Shown: positions 16,697 through 25,657, numbered from the stretch's first letter. The stretch: DNA of 64,000 nucleotides from UBA9676 sp963837105 (GCA_963837105.1 CAWIMG010000018.1:62001-126000), one strand, 5' to 3'. Notes: generated from the letters alone by a model not told the origin. Translations and numbers: made by a program.

Positions 16697-17242
16697 TTGG
16701 CGGAGAACACTGGCCTGGCGGTCCGGTGGCTGGACGACGGCGAACTGGCCGCGTGGGTCCGCCTGGCCGCAGTGGTCGAACTGCTGCCCGGGGTGCTGGA
16801 CTCCCAGCTGCGGCGGGACGCCGGGCTGAGCCACTTCGAGTACTACGTGCTGGCGATGCTGTCGGAGGCCCCGCAGCGGACGCTGCGGATGACGGCCCTG
16901 GCGGGGCGGACGAACGCCACTCTCCCCCGGCTGTCCCACGTGGTGCAGCGGCTGGAGGGGCGCGGCCTGGTAGCGCGGTTTCCATGCCCGCAGGACGCCC
17001 GCGCCACCAATGCCCGGCTGACGCCGCAGGGGTGGCGCAAGGTCCGCCAGACCGCCCCTGGGCACGTCGCCACCGTGCGGCAGTACGTGATCGACGCCCT
17101 CACCCCCGGGCAGATCACCCAGCTGACCGCGATCGCCGATGCGATCGTGCGCCGGCTGGATCCCGCGGGCACCGTGACCGCCGGGTACCACCGCCCCGGC
17201 TGGGAGCCCGCCCCACCGCCTGGTGTCACCCCGCCCGGGTAG
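16697..17242 (+). CDS. MarR family transcriptional regulator
   Basis: A 181-residue winged-helix regulator: FEYYVLAMLSEAPQRTLRMTALAGRTNATLPRLSHVVQRLEGRGLVAR is the MarR core at about residues 47-95, followed by a Cys-containing wing PCPQDARATNARLT. The single cysteine C98 near the wing could be redox-active. The start is a TTG at 16697, the only initiator in the right place. Probable repressor of the divergent F420-reductase-like gene through the palindrome at 16642. Confidence 0.83.
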   Translation: MAENTGLAVRWLDDGELAAWVRLAAVVELLPGVLDSQLRRDAGLSHFEYYVLAMLSEAPQRTLRMTALAGRTNATLPRLSHVVQRLEGRGLVARFPCPQDARATNARLTPQGWRKVRQTAPGHVATVRQYVIDALTPGQITQLTAIADAIVRRLDPAGTVTAGYHRPGWEPAPPPGVTPPG

Positions 17243-17317
17243 CGCCGCTCCGGCGGTCACTCATGCTGGATGCCAGTCCCGCGAGCGCATCCGGCCCGTT
17301 CAACGAAAGGCCATCTC

Positions 17318-17815
17318 ATGGCGATCTACCAGCACATACGCCATCCGCACATCACCGCGCGGCGAGCCGACCGGCCGGTCAGGGTAACCGATCAGCTGCC
17401 CCGCGACTCGGCGGTCAACCGGTTCAACACGAAGGTCGCGATCGTGATCACGGCCGTGGTCGGCAGCATGTGGTGCGCCTACGCGTTCGCGTTGTTCGAC
17501 CTGATCAGCCTGCCAGAGGCGATCCGCGGCGGCGCGGCGACGATCGTGCAATGGGTCGCGCAGACGTTCCTGCAACTGGTGCTGCTGTCGATCATCATGG
17601 TCGGGCAGAACGTGCAGGCTGCCGCGGCGGACAAGCGCGCGGAGGCGACGTATCACGACGCGAGCGCGACGCTTCACGAGGTGGCGCATGTGCAGGGCCA
17701 CCTCGCTGCCCAGGACGAACTGCTGACCCGGATCGCCGCGAAGCTCGGCCTCGACCCGGTGCCTGTCATCGACAACCCGGAACTGGACGAGAGCGCCAAC
17801 CCGGACCCACGGTGA
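17318..17815 (+). CDS. two-TM membrane protein, low-affinity iron permease-like
   Basis: A 165-residue membrane protein with two hydrophobic helices (about residues 36-62 and 72-94) and a charged C-terminal helix. NRFNTKVAIVITAVVGSMWCAYAFALFDLISLP and WVAQTFLQLVLLSIIMVGQNVQAAAADKRAEATY resemble actinobacterial proteins often labelled low-affinity iron permease or DUF1003-like; transport activity is unproven. ATG 17318 has GAAAGG 7 bases before it. It follows the MarR gene on the same strand by 75 bases. Confidence 0.6.
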   Translation: MAIYQHIRHPHITARRADRPVRVTDQLPRDSAVNRFNTKVAIVITAVVGSMWCAYAFALFDLISLPEAIRGGAATIVQWVAQTFLQLVLLSIIMVGQNVQAAAADKRAEATYHDASATLHEVAHVQGHLAAQDELLTRIAAKLGLDPVPVIDNPELDESANPDPR

Positions 17816-17960
17816 TCGCCCGCCTGACCGCGGGCTTCGGTCGCGGGGGACGGCCGCGGGCTACGGCCGCCGGTAGCGGCCGCGGCCTGCGCGGGCATGC
17901 GCACGGCTTCTGCGAGGATGAATCCCATCGAGCCAGGCGCTGGCGGGCGGGAGGGCGCTG

Positions 17961-18323
17961 ATGAAGATTCCCAGACCAACCGAGGACGACCGGGAGCGGT
18001 TCACCGGCCTGGTCCCCGATGCTCCCCAGGTCGAGGTGAAGCCAATGTTCGGGAACCTCGGCGCGTTCGTGAACGGCAACATGTTCATGGGCCTGTTCGG
18101 TTCCGACATCGGCATCAAGCTGCCGGCCGGCGATGAGCACCGACTGCTGGCCGAGCCGGGCGCGGGGCCGTTCGGCCCGCAGGAGCGTCCCATGGCCGGA
18201 TATGTCACCGTTCCAGCCGACTGGCCAGCGGACACCGTGAGTGACTGGATCGGCCGGTCCCTGGCCTACGTGGCCAGCCTGCCGCCGAAGAAGCCGAAGG
18301 CTGCCGCCAAGCCACGCCGGTGA
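17961..18323 (+). CDS. TfoX N-terminal-domain family protein
   Basis: A 120-residue protein with the TfoX/Sxy N-terminal domain: VKPMFGNLGAFVNGNMFMGLFGSDIGIKLP matches the family core with its MFG motif. Stand-alone N-domain proteins are common outside Proteobacteria, and their role in competence is not established there. ATG 17961 follows GGGAGGG by 5 bases. The tail PPKKPKAAAKPRR is basic. The gene stands alone between a membrane protein and a convergent methyltransferase gene. Confidence 0.75.
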   Translation: MKIPRPTEDDRERFTGLVPDAPQVEVKPMFGNLGAFVNGNMFMGLFGSDIGIKLPAGDEHRLLAEPGAGPFGPQERPMAGYVTVPADWPADTVSDWIGRSLAYVASLPPKKPKAAAKPRR

Positions 18324-18384
18324 CCTGCGCCGCCACCCGCTGCTGACGGCCGCCCGGGGCACCGGGGCACGGGACAGCCGCCGG

Positions 18385-19272
18385 TCACGGCCGGACCGCG
18401 CGGAGCAGCAGGTAGTCGATGATCCCGCGCCGCCACAGCAGATCTGCCTGCCATAGCAGCAGCCGGGCAAGGGCCTGCTGGCCGGCCGGGGCCGCGGCCG
18501 GGGCGGCGAGCCGGGCGGCGGTGAGCCGCAGCGCGGGGGCGAGGACACGGTCACCGCACAGCTCGATCTCGACCCCGGCCAGGCCGGCCGCGCGGGCCGC
18601 GGCGGCGATCTGCGCGGCCGTCATGGCCATGCTGGGCCGCAGCCCGAAGACCCGCAACTGGGTCAGGCCGGCCAGCACCTCGGCCGGGCCGAGCGGCCAG
18701 CGCTGGACCGCGATGTCGGACATGCTCAGCACGCCGCCTGGCCGCAGCACCCGGTAACACTCCCGGAAGAAGGCCGTGCGGGAGCGGAAGTGAAAAGCCG
18801 CCTCCACGCTGATCACCCCGTCCACCGTGCCGGTGGCGATGGGCAGCCGGGCCGCATCGCCGGCCACGGCCCCGGCCGCCGCCTCCCGCAGCCGGTCCCG
18901 GCCGGCCCGGAGCTGCCATTCGGTGATGTTCACCGCCACCAGCCGGCGCACGCGGGCGGTCTCGGCGATCAGCGGGTCCTGGGTGGCGAGGCCGTTGCCC
19001 GCGTCCACCACCACGCCATCGGCGGGCAGGGCCAAGGCCAGCGTGCTGACCAGGCGGCGGCAGGCGGCTTCGGCCTCGTCCTCCGAGCCGGGCCCCTCCC
19101 ACAGCCCCAGGTTCAGCCAGCCCGGGGACAGGGCCAGGAAAGAATCGGCGCCGATGCTCTCGTACACCCGGGCGGCGGGATTGCGGCCCTGCCTGACCAG
19201 GGTGGCGGCGTGCCGCAGATGCTCGCCCGTCCACCCGGCTATCCCGGCCGGCCTCGCTGCCATCGCGGGCAT
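18385..19272 (-). CDS. class I SAM-dependent methyltransferase
   Basis: A 295-residue Rossmann-fold methyltransferase of the Methyltransf_11/25 type. Motif I is VVVDAGNGLATQD, where Asn takes the place of the usual Cys in DxGCG; later motifs are AARLPIATGTVDGVISVEAAFHF and ECYRVLRPGGVLSMSD. It resembles the natural-product and fatty-acid methyltransferases of actinobacteria, with a hydrophobic C-terminal cap. Two ATGs (19272, 19263) are possible. Substrate unknown. Confidence 0.78.
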   Translation of the reverse strand: MPAMAARPAGIAGWTGEHLRHAATLVRQGRNPAARVYESIGADSFLALSPGWLNLGLWEGPGSEDEAEAACRRLVSTLALALPADGVVVDAGNGLATQDPLIAETARVRRLVAVNITEWQLRAGRDRLREAAAGAVAGDAARLPIATGTVDGVISVEAAFHFRSRTAFFRECYRVLRPGGVLSMSDIAVQRWPLGPAEVLAGLTQLRVFGLRPSMAMTAAQIAAAARAAGLAGVEIELCGDRVLAPALRLTAARLAAPAAAPAGQQALARLLLWQADLLWRRGIIDYLLLRAVRP

Positions 19273-19340
19273 CAGCCTAAGCGACGCCCGGCGAGCGCAG
19301 CCGGCCAGGCCCAGCCAGCCCGCGGGCCACCCAGCCGCAG

Positions 19341-19382
19341 GTCAGCCAGCCCGCAGAGTCAGCCAGCCCGCAGGGTCAGCCG
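19341..19382. repeat. 17-bp tandem repeat, 2.4 copies
   Basis: GTCAGCCAGCCCGCAG(A/G) at 19341-19357 and 19358-19374, then a partial copy that runs into the 3' end of the SnoaL-like gene (stop at 19376). Confidence 0.7.
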
Positions 19383-19774
19383 ATTCCCGCCAGCGAACGG
19401 GCCTCGCCCCGGTCACGGCAGGCGTGCAGGCCGACGATCAGCCCATCCCGGAGGGTGACGACGTCAAAGGTCCGGTCGTCCGCCTCCCGGTGCCGGTACT
19501 GGTCCACCCCCGGGGTCCGCATCACCAGTATCACCTGGTCACCGACCGCGATGACCTCCTCGATCTGGGCATGCAGGCCGAGGTCGGCCTGCCGCCGCAG
19601 CGCCTTCTCCAGTTCGCCGCGGCCGTGGCAGGTCTGCGGCTGCGGCTCGGGAAGGGCCGGGTCGAGGTAGGTCCAGTCCAGCTCCGGGTCAACGAAATCC
19701 ATCATCCGCGCGATGTCGCCCCGGTCGTAAGCCAGGAAGGCCTCGCGCACGATCCACTCGTTCTGATTGCACAT
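19376..19774 (-). CDS. SnoaL/NTF2-like family protein
   Basis: A 132-residue cone-fold protein. EAFLAYDRGDIARMMDFVDPELDWTYLDP is the SnoaL-like N-terminal helix and turn, and HGRGELEKALRRQADLG, DQVILVMRTPG and VVTLRDGLIVGLHACRD complete the fold. ATG 19774 follows GGGGAG by 5 bases. These domains act as isomerases, cyclases, hydrolases or simple binding proteins; nothing nearby decides which. Confidence 0.75.
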   Translation of the reverse strand: MCNQNEWIVREAFLAYDRGDIARMMDFVDPELDWTYLDPALPEPQPQTCHGRGELEKALRRQADLGLHAQIEEVIAVGDQVILVMRTPGVDQYRHREADDRTFDVVTLRDGLIVGLHACRDRGEARSLAGIG

Positions 19775-19901
19775 CTGAGCTCCCCATGAAGATCACACGA
19801 GGGCGCGTGCCGTGAGGCAGGCGGCAACCACTATTCCGCCAGAACGTGCGGACGGCAACAACGGCTCAGCCGGCGGATGACCGTCCGGCCGAGTGCGGCG
19901 G

Positions 19902-20606
19902 TCAGAACGAGCTTGCCTGGGCCAGCCGCCGGCGGGTGCGCGCCATCGGGCCGCCCTTCATCTCCTTGCGCCAGCCGGGGAAGTCGTCGCCGTACTTCTG
20001 CTGCTGCTGGCCGGCCGACTCATACACCACGTAGCCGCCCTTGAGGATGGTGAAGGGCGCGGTGAGGTGGCCCAGCTTGTCGAACTGGGCACCGGGCGGG
20101 GCCAGCGGGTCGAACCAGGATGGGGTGATGAAGTTCGATACCGAGACGCCGCTGACCACATAGCTGGGCGCCTCGACCGGGTCACAGACCTCGAAACTGT
20201 AGGCCGACGCCTTGCCGTCGCTGGCCCACAGGTTGCAGTTGGGATCGACGAACATCTCCAGCACCTCGTGCGACAGCACGCTCGACACGCTCCAGTCGCC
20301 GGTCGTCACCTGGGCCCCGTTGTCCAGCTCGGGCTTGGCCGCGACCACGCCCCACAGCTTGCCGCCCTGGTCCTCGGTGTGGAAGCCGAGCACGCCCTGC
20401 GGCTGGTTCTGGATCGTGTCCACGATCGCTATCCCGTGCGCGGCCGCCGGGACCGCGGCTGGGTCGGTGTAGAACACCACCGCCGCCGGCGACCGGTCCC
20501 ACAGCGGGGCGGCGTCCAGCCGGACCTGGCTGGCGACCGCCTGGGTCATCGCCATGGCCTCATCATTGGTCACCAGGGTGGACTGGTTGAGGATAGCGAT
20601 CAGCAT
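19902..20606 (-). CDS. protein of unknown function with HEVLE metal-like motif
   Basis: A 234-residue protein that I cannot assign. The most striking segment is SVLSHEVLEMFVDPNCN (about residues 109-125), which looks like a zincin helix with HExxE in place of HExxH, followed by FEVCDPVEAPSYVVSGVSVSNF. This could bind a metal with H113, E117 and a downstream acid. There is no signal peptide; the N-terminus MLIAILNQSTLV is a strand. It ends in a basic GPMARTRRRLAQ stretch. ATG 20606 follows GGAGG by 5 bases. It stands alone. A metalloprotease-like role is only a suggestion. Confidence 0.6.
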   Translation of the reverse strand: MLIAILNQSTLVTNDEAMAMTQAVASQVRLDAAPLWDRSPAAVVFYTDPAAVPAAAHGIAIVDTIQNQPQGVLGFHTEDQGGKLWGVVAAKPELDNGAQVTTGDWSVSSVLSHEVLEMFVDPNCNLWASDGKASAYSFEVCDPVEAPSYVVSGVSVSNFITPSWFDPLAPPGAQFDKLGHLTAPFTILKGGYVVYESAGQQQQKYGDDFPGWRKEMKGGPMARTRRRLAQASSF

Positions 20607-20796
20607 GAATGCCTCCAGGTGCGCCTTGTCCAGGTATGCCCCGGGAGCGACCGGCCGGCCATGACAGCGGCCGCCGTTCCCCCGCCCGATCAGCTTCCAT
20701 CGAAGCAGCCGGCAATCGAACGCGCATCACCCGCGGCAGGTCTCCGGCAGCTGGGTAGGCTCAGGCGCCGGGCGGTGCTGCCGCCAGGGAGGTTTC

Positions 20797-21466
20797 ATGA
20801 CCCGCGGCCGGCCGGGACCGGCGCTGGCGCTGATCCGGGATGCCACCCGGCTCGCCCCGGTGCCGCTGGTGCCGGAGATCCGGCTGCACCAGGCCCGCGA
20901 GCCGATCAGCTTGTGGGAGCACACCGAGCTGGCGGCGGGCCGGACCGGCCTGGCCCCGCCCTTCTGGGGCTTCGCCTGGCCCGGTGGCCAGGCCCTGGCC
21001 AGGTACCTGCTCGATCACCCGGAAGTGGCCAGCGGCCAGCGGGTGGTGGACCTCGGCTCGGGCTCCGGGCTGGTGGCCATCGCCGCGGCCCGGGCCGGGG
21101 CGGCCACCGTGACCGCCTATGACACCGACCCGCTGGCCACTGAGGTCACCGCGATCAACGCCGCCGCCAACGGCGAGGCGGTCACCGCCATCTGCGCCGA
21201 TGTCCTGGACGATGCGGATTCTGCCGGCCGCCGGCACCGGCCTGGTCCTGGCGGGAGACGCCTTCTACCAGCGTGACCTGGCGGACCGGGTGATGCGGTT
21301 CCTGCTGCGGGCGCGCGGCGGTGGTGCGGCCGTGCTGATCGGCGACCCGGGCCGGGCCTACCTGCCCCGGGACCGCCTGGTCCCGCTGGCGGCCTACGAC
21401 GTGCCCGGGCTGGCCGCGCTGGAGGACGCCGACCGCAAGCACACCACCGTCTGGCGGCCGGCTTGA
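20797..21466 (+). pseudogene. SAM-dependent methyltransferase (ETFB-K/Nnt1-like), one frameshift
   Basis: A class I methyltransferase of the type that includes ETFB lysine methyltransferase: PFWGFAWPGGQALARYLLDHP precedes motif I VVDLGSGSGLVAIAAARAGA, then YDTDPLATEVTAINAAAN. Near 21220 the sequence shifts frame; the rest, LVLAGDAFYQRDLADRVMRFLL and VLIGDPGRAYLPRDRL, continues in the next frame and ends at 21466. One inserted base (or two lost) restores about 223 residues. It is otherwise conserved throughout, so an assembly error is a real option. Confidence 0.78.
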
Positions 21467-21522
21467 CATACTTGGCGGGCACCCGCGGGCACCGCCGGAC
21501 GTCGCCTCAGGGGAGTCACAGC

Positions 21523-22011
21523 ATGATCGCGCCCCCGGCTGGCAGCCACGGCCGGCCTGGCCGGTGGCCCGGCCGGAAGGCCGGTGCCGCGACTGCCGCG
21601 ATCGGCATCGCCGCCGTGCTCGCGGGCTGTGGCGGTGCTCACTCCGCCGCTCAGCCCGCCGGGCCGCCCCGGGCGGCCGCGCTCGCCGCCCGGCTTGGCT
21701 GCCGGGTAGCCCACGCCGACCCGGCTCCCGAGTGGGCCGCCGACACCGTGCAGTACGTGGATGTCACCGGCGGCCCCTGCTCGGACGGGACCGACGCCAG
21801 CGTGAACGTCGTGATCGTCACCTTCGCCTCACCCGCCAGGCAGGCCGACTGGCTGCGCCAGAACGGCATCGGGGTGAACTCCAGCGACAACATCGGCTAT
21901 TACCAGCTGGCGGTCGGGCACCTGTGGGCCATCGCCTCCGATACCGGGGCACTGGGCCCGGGTGCCCGCCACATCGCCGGTGTTCTCGGCGGCCGGAACA
22001 CGACGTTCTGA
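21523..22011 (+). CDS. putative lipoprotein of unknown function
   Basis: A 162-residue exported protein. A signal peptide with basic start (GRPGRWPGRK), a hydrophobic stretch and the lipobox VLAGC predict lipid attachment at about Cys38 after cleavage. The mature part has cysteines in LGCRV and GPCSDG. ATG 21523 follows GGGGAG by 7 bases. It sits 56 bases after the frameshifted methyltransferase. No domain recognised. Confidence 0.65.
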   Translation: MIAPPAGSHGRPGRWPGRKAGAATAAIGIAAVLAGCGGAHSAAQPAGPPRAAALAARLGCRVAHADPAPEWAADTVQYVDVTGGPCSDGTDASVNVVIVTFASPARQADWLRQNGIGVNSSDNIGYYQLAVGHLWAIASDTGALGPGARHIAGVLGGRNTTF

Positions 22012-22071
22012 GGCGCGCGCCCGGCCCGCACCCCGCTACCGTTCCCGGGCGGTCCGTGCCAGGCTGCCTTC

Positions 22072-23955
22072 ATGGGCCGCTACGCAGATGTCTTCGGCCA
22101 GAGCCTGGCCGATCCGGCCGGGTTCTGGGGTGAGGCGGCCAGCGGGATCGACTGGGACCGCAGGCCGGCCGTGGTACTGGACACCTCGAACGCGCCGTTC
22201 TACCGCTGGTTCACCGACGGCGTCATGAACACCTGCTTCAACGCGCTGGACCGGCATGTCCGGGACGGGCGGGGCGGCCAGCCCGCCCTGATCTATGACA
22301 GCCCGGTCACCGGCACCGGCCGCACCTTCAGCTACGCCGAGCTGCTGGATCAGGTGGCGCGGTTCGCCGGGGTGCTGCGCGGCCTGGGGGTGACCCGCGG
22401 CGACCGGGTGATCATCTACCTGCCGATGATCCCCGAAGCGGTGGTGGCCATGCTGGCCTGCGCGCGGATCGGCGCCGTCCACTCGGTGGTGTTCGGCGGT
22501 TTCGCGGCGCACGAACTCGCGGTCCGGATCGACGACGCCACGCCGACGGTGGTGGTGTCCGCCACCGGTGGCATCGAGGTGGCCCGGACGGTGGAGTACC
22601 TGCCGATCCTGGACCGCGCCATCGCACTGGCCACGCACAAGCCGGAGCGCTGCGTCATCGTGCGCCGCCCGCAGATTCCCGGTGACCTGGTGGCCGGGCG
22701 GGATCTGGACTGGGCGGAGGCGGTAGCGGCGGCCAGCCCGGCGGATTGCGTGCCGGTGGCCGCCACCGACCCGCTGTACATCCTGTACACCTCCGGCACC
22801 ACCGCCCGGCCCAAGGGCGTGGTGCGTGACAACGGGGGTCATGCGGTCGCGCTGCGCTGGAGCATGCGGAACATCTACGACACCGGCTCGGGCGAGGTGT
22901 TCTGGGCCGCTTCCGATGTGGGCTGGGTGGTCGGCCACTCCTACATCGTCTACGCCCCGCTGCTGGCCGGCTGCACGACCGTGCTGTACGAGGGGAAGCC
23001 GGTCGGCACCCCGGACGCGGGCGCGTTCTGGCGGGTGATCGCCGAGCACGGGGTCAAGGCCATGTTCACCGCCCCCACCGCGTTCCGCGCGATCAAGAAG
23101 GAGGATCCGGCCGGGGAAATGTCCCGCCGCTACGACCTGTCCGGCCTGAAGTACCTGTTCCTGGCGGGCGAACGGCTGGACCCGGAGACCTACCGCTGGG
23201 CGGGCGACCTGCTCGGCATCCCGGTCATCGACCACTGGTGGCAGACCGAAACCGGCTGGGCCATCGCCGCCGATCCGGTGGGCCTGGAGCCGCTGCCCAC
23301 CAGGCCAGGCTCCCCGACGATGCCGGTCCCCGGCTACGACGTGCGGATACTGGACGCCGACAGCGATGAGGTGCCGCCCGGGGTGACCGGCGAGATCGCG
23401 GTCCGGCTGCCGCTGCCGCCCGGCTGCCTGCCCACCTTGTGGCAGGACGACCAGCGGTACGTGGACTCCTACCTGTCCCAGCACCCGGGCTTCTACACCA
23501 GCGGCGACGGCGGTTACCGGGACAGTGACGGCTACCTGTACGTGATGGGCCGCATTGACGACGTCATCAACGTGGCCGGCCACCGGCTGTCGACCGGTGA
23601 GATGGAGGAGGTGCTGGCCAGCCACCCGGCGGTCGCCGAGTGCGCCGTCATCGGGGTCGATGACCAGCTCAAGGGGCAGGTGCCGCGCGGGTTCGTGGTC
23701 CTGAAGGCCGGGGTCAGCACCGATCACGCCACCGTGTCCGACGAACTCGTGCAGCTCATCCGGGACCGGATCGGCCCGGTCGCCGCGCTCCGCCGGATCG
23801 ATGTCGTCCCGGCCCTGCCCAAGACCAGGTCCGGCAAGATCCTGCGCAAGACCATGCGCGGCATCGCCGACGGCCGCGACGAACCGGTCCCGTCCACCAT
23901 CGAGGACCCGGCGGTGCTGAACGAACTGCGTCCCGTCCTCACCGACCAGGGCTGA
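22072..23955 (+). CDS. prpE: propionyl-CoA synthetase (acyl-CoA synthetase)
   Basis: A 627-residue AMP-forming acyl-CoA synthetase that activates propionate (or acetate) to the CoA ester through an acyl-adenylate. The ATP motif is YTSGTTARPKGVVRDNGGHAVAL, where VVRDNGGH is characteristic of PrpE rather than Acs; the adenylate motif is DHWWQTETGWAI; the C-terminal catalytic lysine is K589 in PKTRSGKILRK, the usual site of regulatory acetylation. ATG 22072. It ends before a strong hairpin, so it is likely monocistronic. Confidence 0.87.
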   Translation: MGRYADVFGQSLADPAGFWGEAASGIDWDRRPAVVLDTSNAPFYRWFTDGVMNTCFNALDRHVRDGRGGQPALIYDSPVTGTGRTFSYAELLDQVARFAGVLRGLGVTRGDRVIIYLPMIPEAVVAMLACARIGAVHSVVFGGFAAHELAVRIDDATPTVVVSATGGIEVARTVEYLPILDRAIALATHKPERCVIVRRPQIPGDLVAGRDLDWAEAVAAASPADCVPVAATDPLYILYTSGTTARPKGVVRDNGGHAVALRWSMRNIYDTGSGEVFWAASDVGWVVGHSYIVYAPLLAGCTTVLYEGKPVGTPDAGAFWRVIAEHGVKAMFTAPTAFRAIKKEDPAGEMSRRYDLSGLKYLFLAGERLDPETYRWAGDLLGIPVIDHWWQTETGWAIAADPVGLEPLPTRPGSPTMPVPGYDVRILDADSDEVPPGVTGEIAVRLPLPPGCLPTLWQDDQRYVDSYLSQHPGFYTSGDGGYRDSDGYLYVMGRIDDVINVAGHRLSTGEMEEVLASHPAVAECAVIGVDDQLKGQVPRGFVVLKAGVSTDHATVSDELVQLIRDRIGPVAALRRIDVVPALPKTRSGKILRKTMRGIADGRDEPVPSTIEDPAVLNELRPVLTDQG

Positions 23956-23970
23956 CTGGCGGCTGGGAAA

Positions 23971-23993
23971 GGGGCCGCGCGGCACGCGGCCCC
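23971..23993 (+). terminator. terminator hairpin after prpE
   Basis: GGGGCCGCG-CGGCA-CGCGGCCCC forms a perfect 9-base stem with a 5-base loop, 16 bases after the prpE stop, followed by CGCCATTGTTGT. This is the best terminator-like structure in the window. Confidence 0.75.
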
Positions 23994-24126
23994 CGCCATT
24001 GTTGTGGCCGCGGTCATGGATTCTGGCTGTCATTCCCGCCGGATCCGGGGAGTATGTTCTTGTTGGCCCCGCCGCATGCCGGGCCGGTGCGGCACGCTCA
24101 GCGAGGATGACCGGGAGTTGATATCG

Positions 24127-24945
24127 GTGGCGGAGGATGCGGCTGCCAGCAGGCTGGATACCGGGCTTGACACCTCGGTATCTCATTCGGCCCGGATCTG
24201 GAATTACTGGCTGGGCGGCAAGGACAACTACGAGGCCGACCGTATTGCCGGTGACCGGGTCGCCGAGATGCTGCCCATCATCGTCACCCAGGCCCGGGCC
24301 GACCGGGCCTTTCTCGGCCGGGCGATCCGCTACCTGGCGGGCGAGGCCGGCCTGCGGCAGTTCCTGGACATCGGCACCGGGCTGCCGACGGCGGACAACA
24401 CGCACGAGGTGGCCCAGCGGGTGGCGCCGGAGTCGCGGATCGTCTACGCCGACAACGACCCGCTCGTGCTGACCCACGCCCGGGCGCTGCTGACCAGCAG
24501 CCCGCAGGGCGCGTGCGACTACATCGACGGCGATCTGCGCGAGCCGGAGCACATTCTCCGCGAGTCGGCCCGGACCCTCGACTTCAGCCAGCCGGTCGGT
24601 CTCATGCTGCTCGGCGTGCTGCACCACATCCCCGACACCGACCAGGCTTACTCGATCGTCCGGCGGCTGCTGGCGGCGCTGGCCCCGGGCAGTTTCCTCA
24701 CCATCAATCACTCGACCAGCGCCATCTCCGGGGCGGCCATGGAGGAGGCGGTGGCGCACTGGAACCGGGTGGGCACGCCGTCGATGACCCTGCGCACCCC
24801 CGCGCAGATCGCGGTCTTCTTCGACGGGCTGGACCTGCTGGAACCGGGGATCGTGTCCTGTTCGCGCTGGCGTCCCGAGGCCGGGCCGGATGGTGAGCTG
24901 CCGGAAGAGGTCAACGAGTTCTGCGGGGTGGCCCGTAAGCCGTAA
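24127..24945 (+). CDS. SAM-dependent methyltransferase, DUF574 family
   Basis: A 272-residue member of the actinobacterial DUF574 (Methyltransf_19) family, recognisable from HSARIWNYWLGGKDNYEADR near the N-terminus, FLDIGTGLPTADNTHEVAQ as motif I, and YADNDPLVLTHARALL. GTG 24127 follows GGGAG by 9 bases; a longer upstream reading has no ribosome site. The family is much expanded in Streptomyces-like organisms, where members are often tied to developmental or conservon loci, but the substrate is unknown. Confidence 0.83.
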   Translation: MAEDAAASRLDTGLDTSVSHSARIWNYWLGGKDNYEADRIAGDRVAEMLPIIVTQARADRAFLGRAIRYLAGEAGLRQFLDIGTGLPTADNTHEVAQRVAPESRIVYADNDPLVLTHARALLTSSPQGACDYIDGDLREPEHILRESARTLDFSQPVGLMLLGVLHHIPDTDQAYSIVRRLLAALAPGSFLTINHSTSAISGAAMEEAVAHWNRVGTPSMTLRTPAQIAVFFDGLDLLEPGIVSCSRWRPEAGPDGELPEEVNEFCGVARKP

Positions 24946-24950
24946 GCCGG

Positions 24951-25367
24951 TCACCAGCCGTAGATCCGGACCGGCAGCTCGTGCAGCGGTATCCGGTCCG
25001 GGCCGGGGTAGACGATCAGCACCATGATGTCGTCCGGGTCCCGGCCCTCGACCGCGGTGGCGTGATCGGTGACCCGGGTATCCTGGTGCGCCCGGTGCCT
25101 GTGCAGCACCTGCTCACAGCGCCCGAGATCGTCCCGGGAGGCCGCCGTCCAGACGACGTACTGGACGCCCACACTGCCGAGGGCATGCCCGCCGTGACCG
25201 CCCATGGCGCGCAGGATCAGGTGTGATCCGGCCGGGCTGCTGAGCAGGGCGGCGGTCGGGCTGCGGTCGGTGACTGCCAGCCCGAGCAGTTCGCTGTAGA
25301 AGCGGACCGACCGGTCCAGGTCCCGGACGAACATGACCGCCGAGGCGAGCCGGGCACCGTCTGCCAT
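24951..25367 (-). CDS. VOC (glyoxalase/bleomycin resistance) family protein
   Basis: A 138-residue vicinal-oxygen-chelate fold protein: SAVMFVRDLDRSVRFYSELLGLAVTDRS is the first beta-alpha-beta unit, followed by GSHLILRAMG and DDIMVLIVYPGPD. ATG 25367 follows GGAGG by 8 bases. Ends 5 bases from the convergent DUF574 gene. Could be a dioxygenase, glyoxalase or binding protein; residues do not decide. Confidence 0.75.
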   Translation of the reverse strand: MADGARLASAVMFVRDLDRSVRFYSELLGLAVTDRSPTAALLSSPAGSHLILRAMGGHGGHALGSVGVQYVVWTAASRDDLGRCEQVLHRHRAHQDTRVTDHATAVEGRDPDDIMVLIVYPGPDRIPLHELPVRIYGW

Positions 25368-25450
25368 CCGCTCATCCTCCGTCCCGGTGAGGTGACACCA
25401 GCAAGCTACTCCGCCCGGCCGCCCCGATCGACCGCGCCCGGCCCGCCCGG

Positions 25451-25657
25451 TCAGCGCTTCCTGGTCACCCGGGCGATCGCGCCGATCGCGGGGGCGAGGG
25501 TGAGCCACAGCCCGATAGTGACGACCATCGAGGTGAGGTAGCCGAACGGCCGGATGCCGACCTCACTGCCGGTGATACCCGCGAAGATCATCAGCACCCA
25601 GGCGCTGACGAAGAAGGCCGGGCCAGCCGCGATGAGCCCGAAAAAGTCCTTCACCAT
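25451..25657 (-). CDS. small two-TM membrane protein
   Basis: A 68-residue hydrophobic protein with two helices (about residues 6-28 and 37-58) and a basic end VTRKR. ATG 25657 follows GAGAGG by 5 bases; a GTG two codons earlier is also possible. No family recognised. It is divergent from the CtpE-like ATPase by 143 bases. Confidence 0.6.
   Translation of the reverse strand: MVKDFFGLIAAGPAFFVSAWVLMIFAGITGSEVGIRPFGYLTSMVVTIGLWLTLAPAIGAIARVTRKR

Noticed and set aside
19902..20606. Classical HExxH metalloprotease
   Set aside because: The motif is HEVLE, not HExxH, and no third ligand can be fixed by eye.
22036..24954. Very long antisense open frame (over 900 codons) opposite prpE and the DUF574 gene
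   Set aside because: It is a mirror of real codon use in GC-rich DNA; composition is Arg/Gly/Ala/His-rich without domains, and the opposite strand has two clear gene families.
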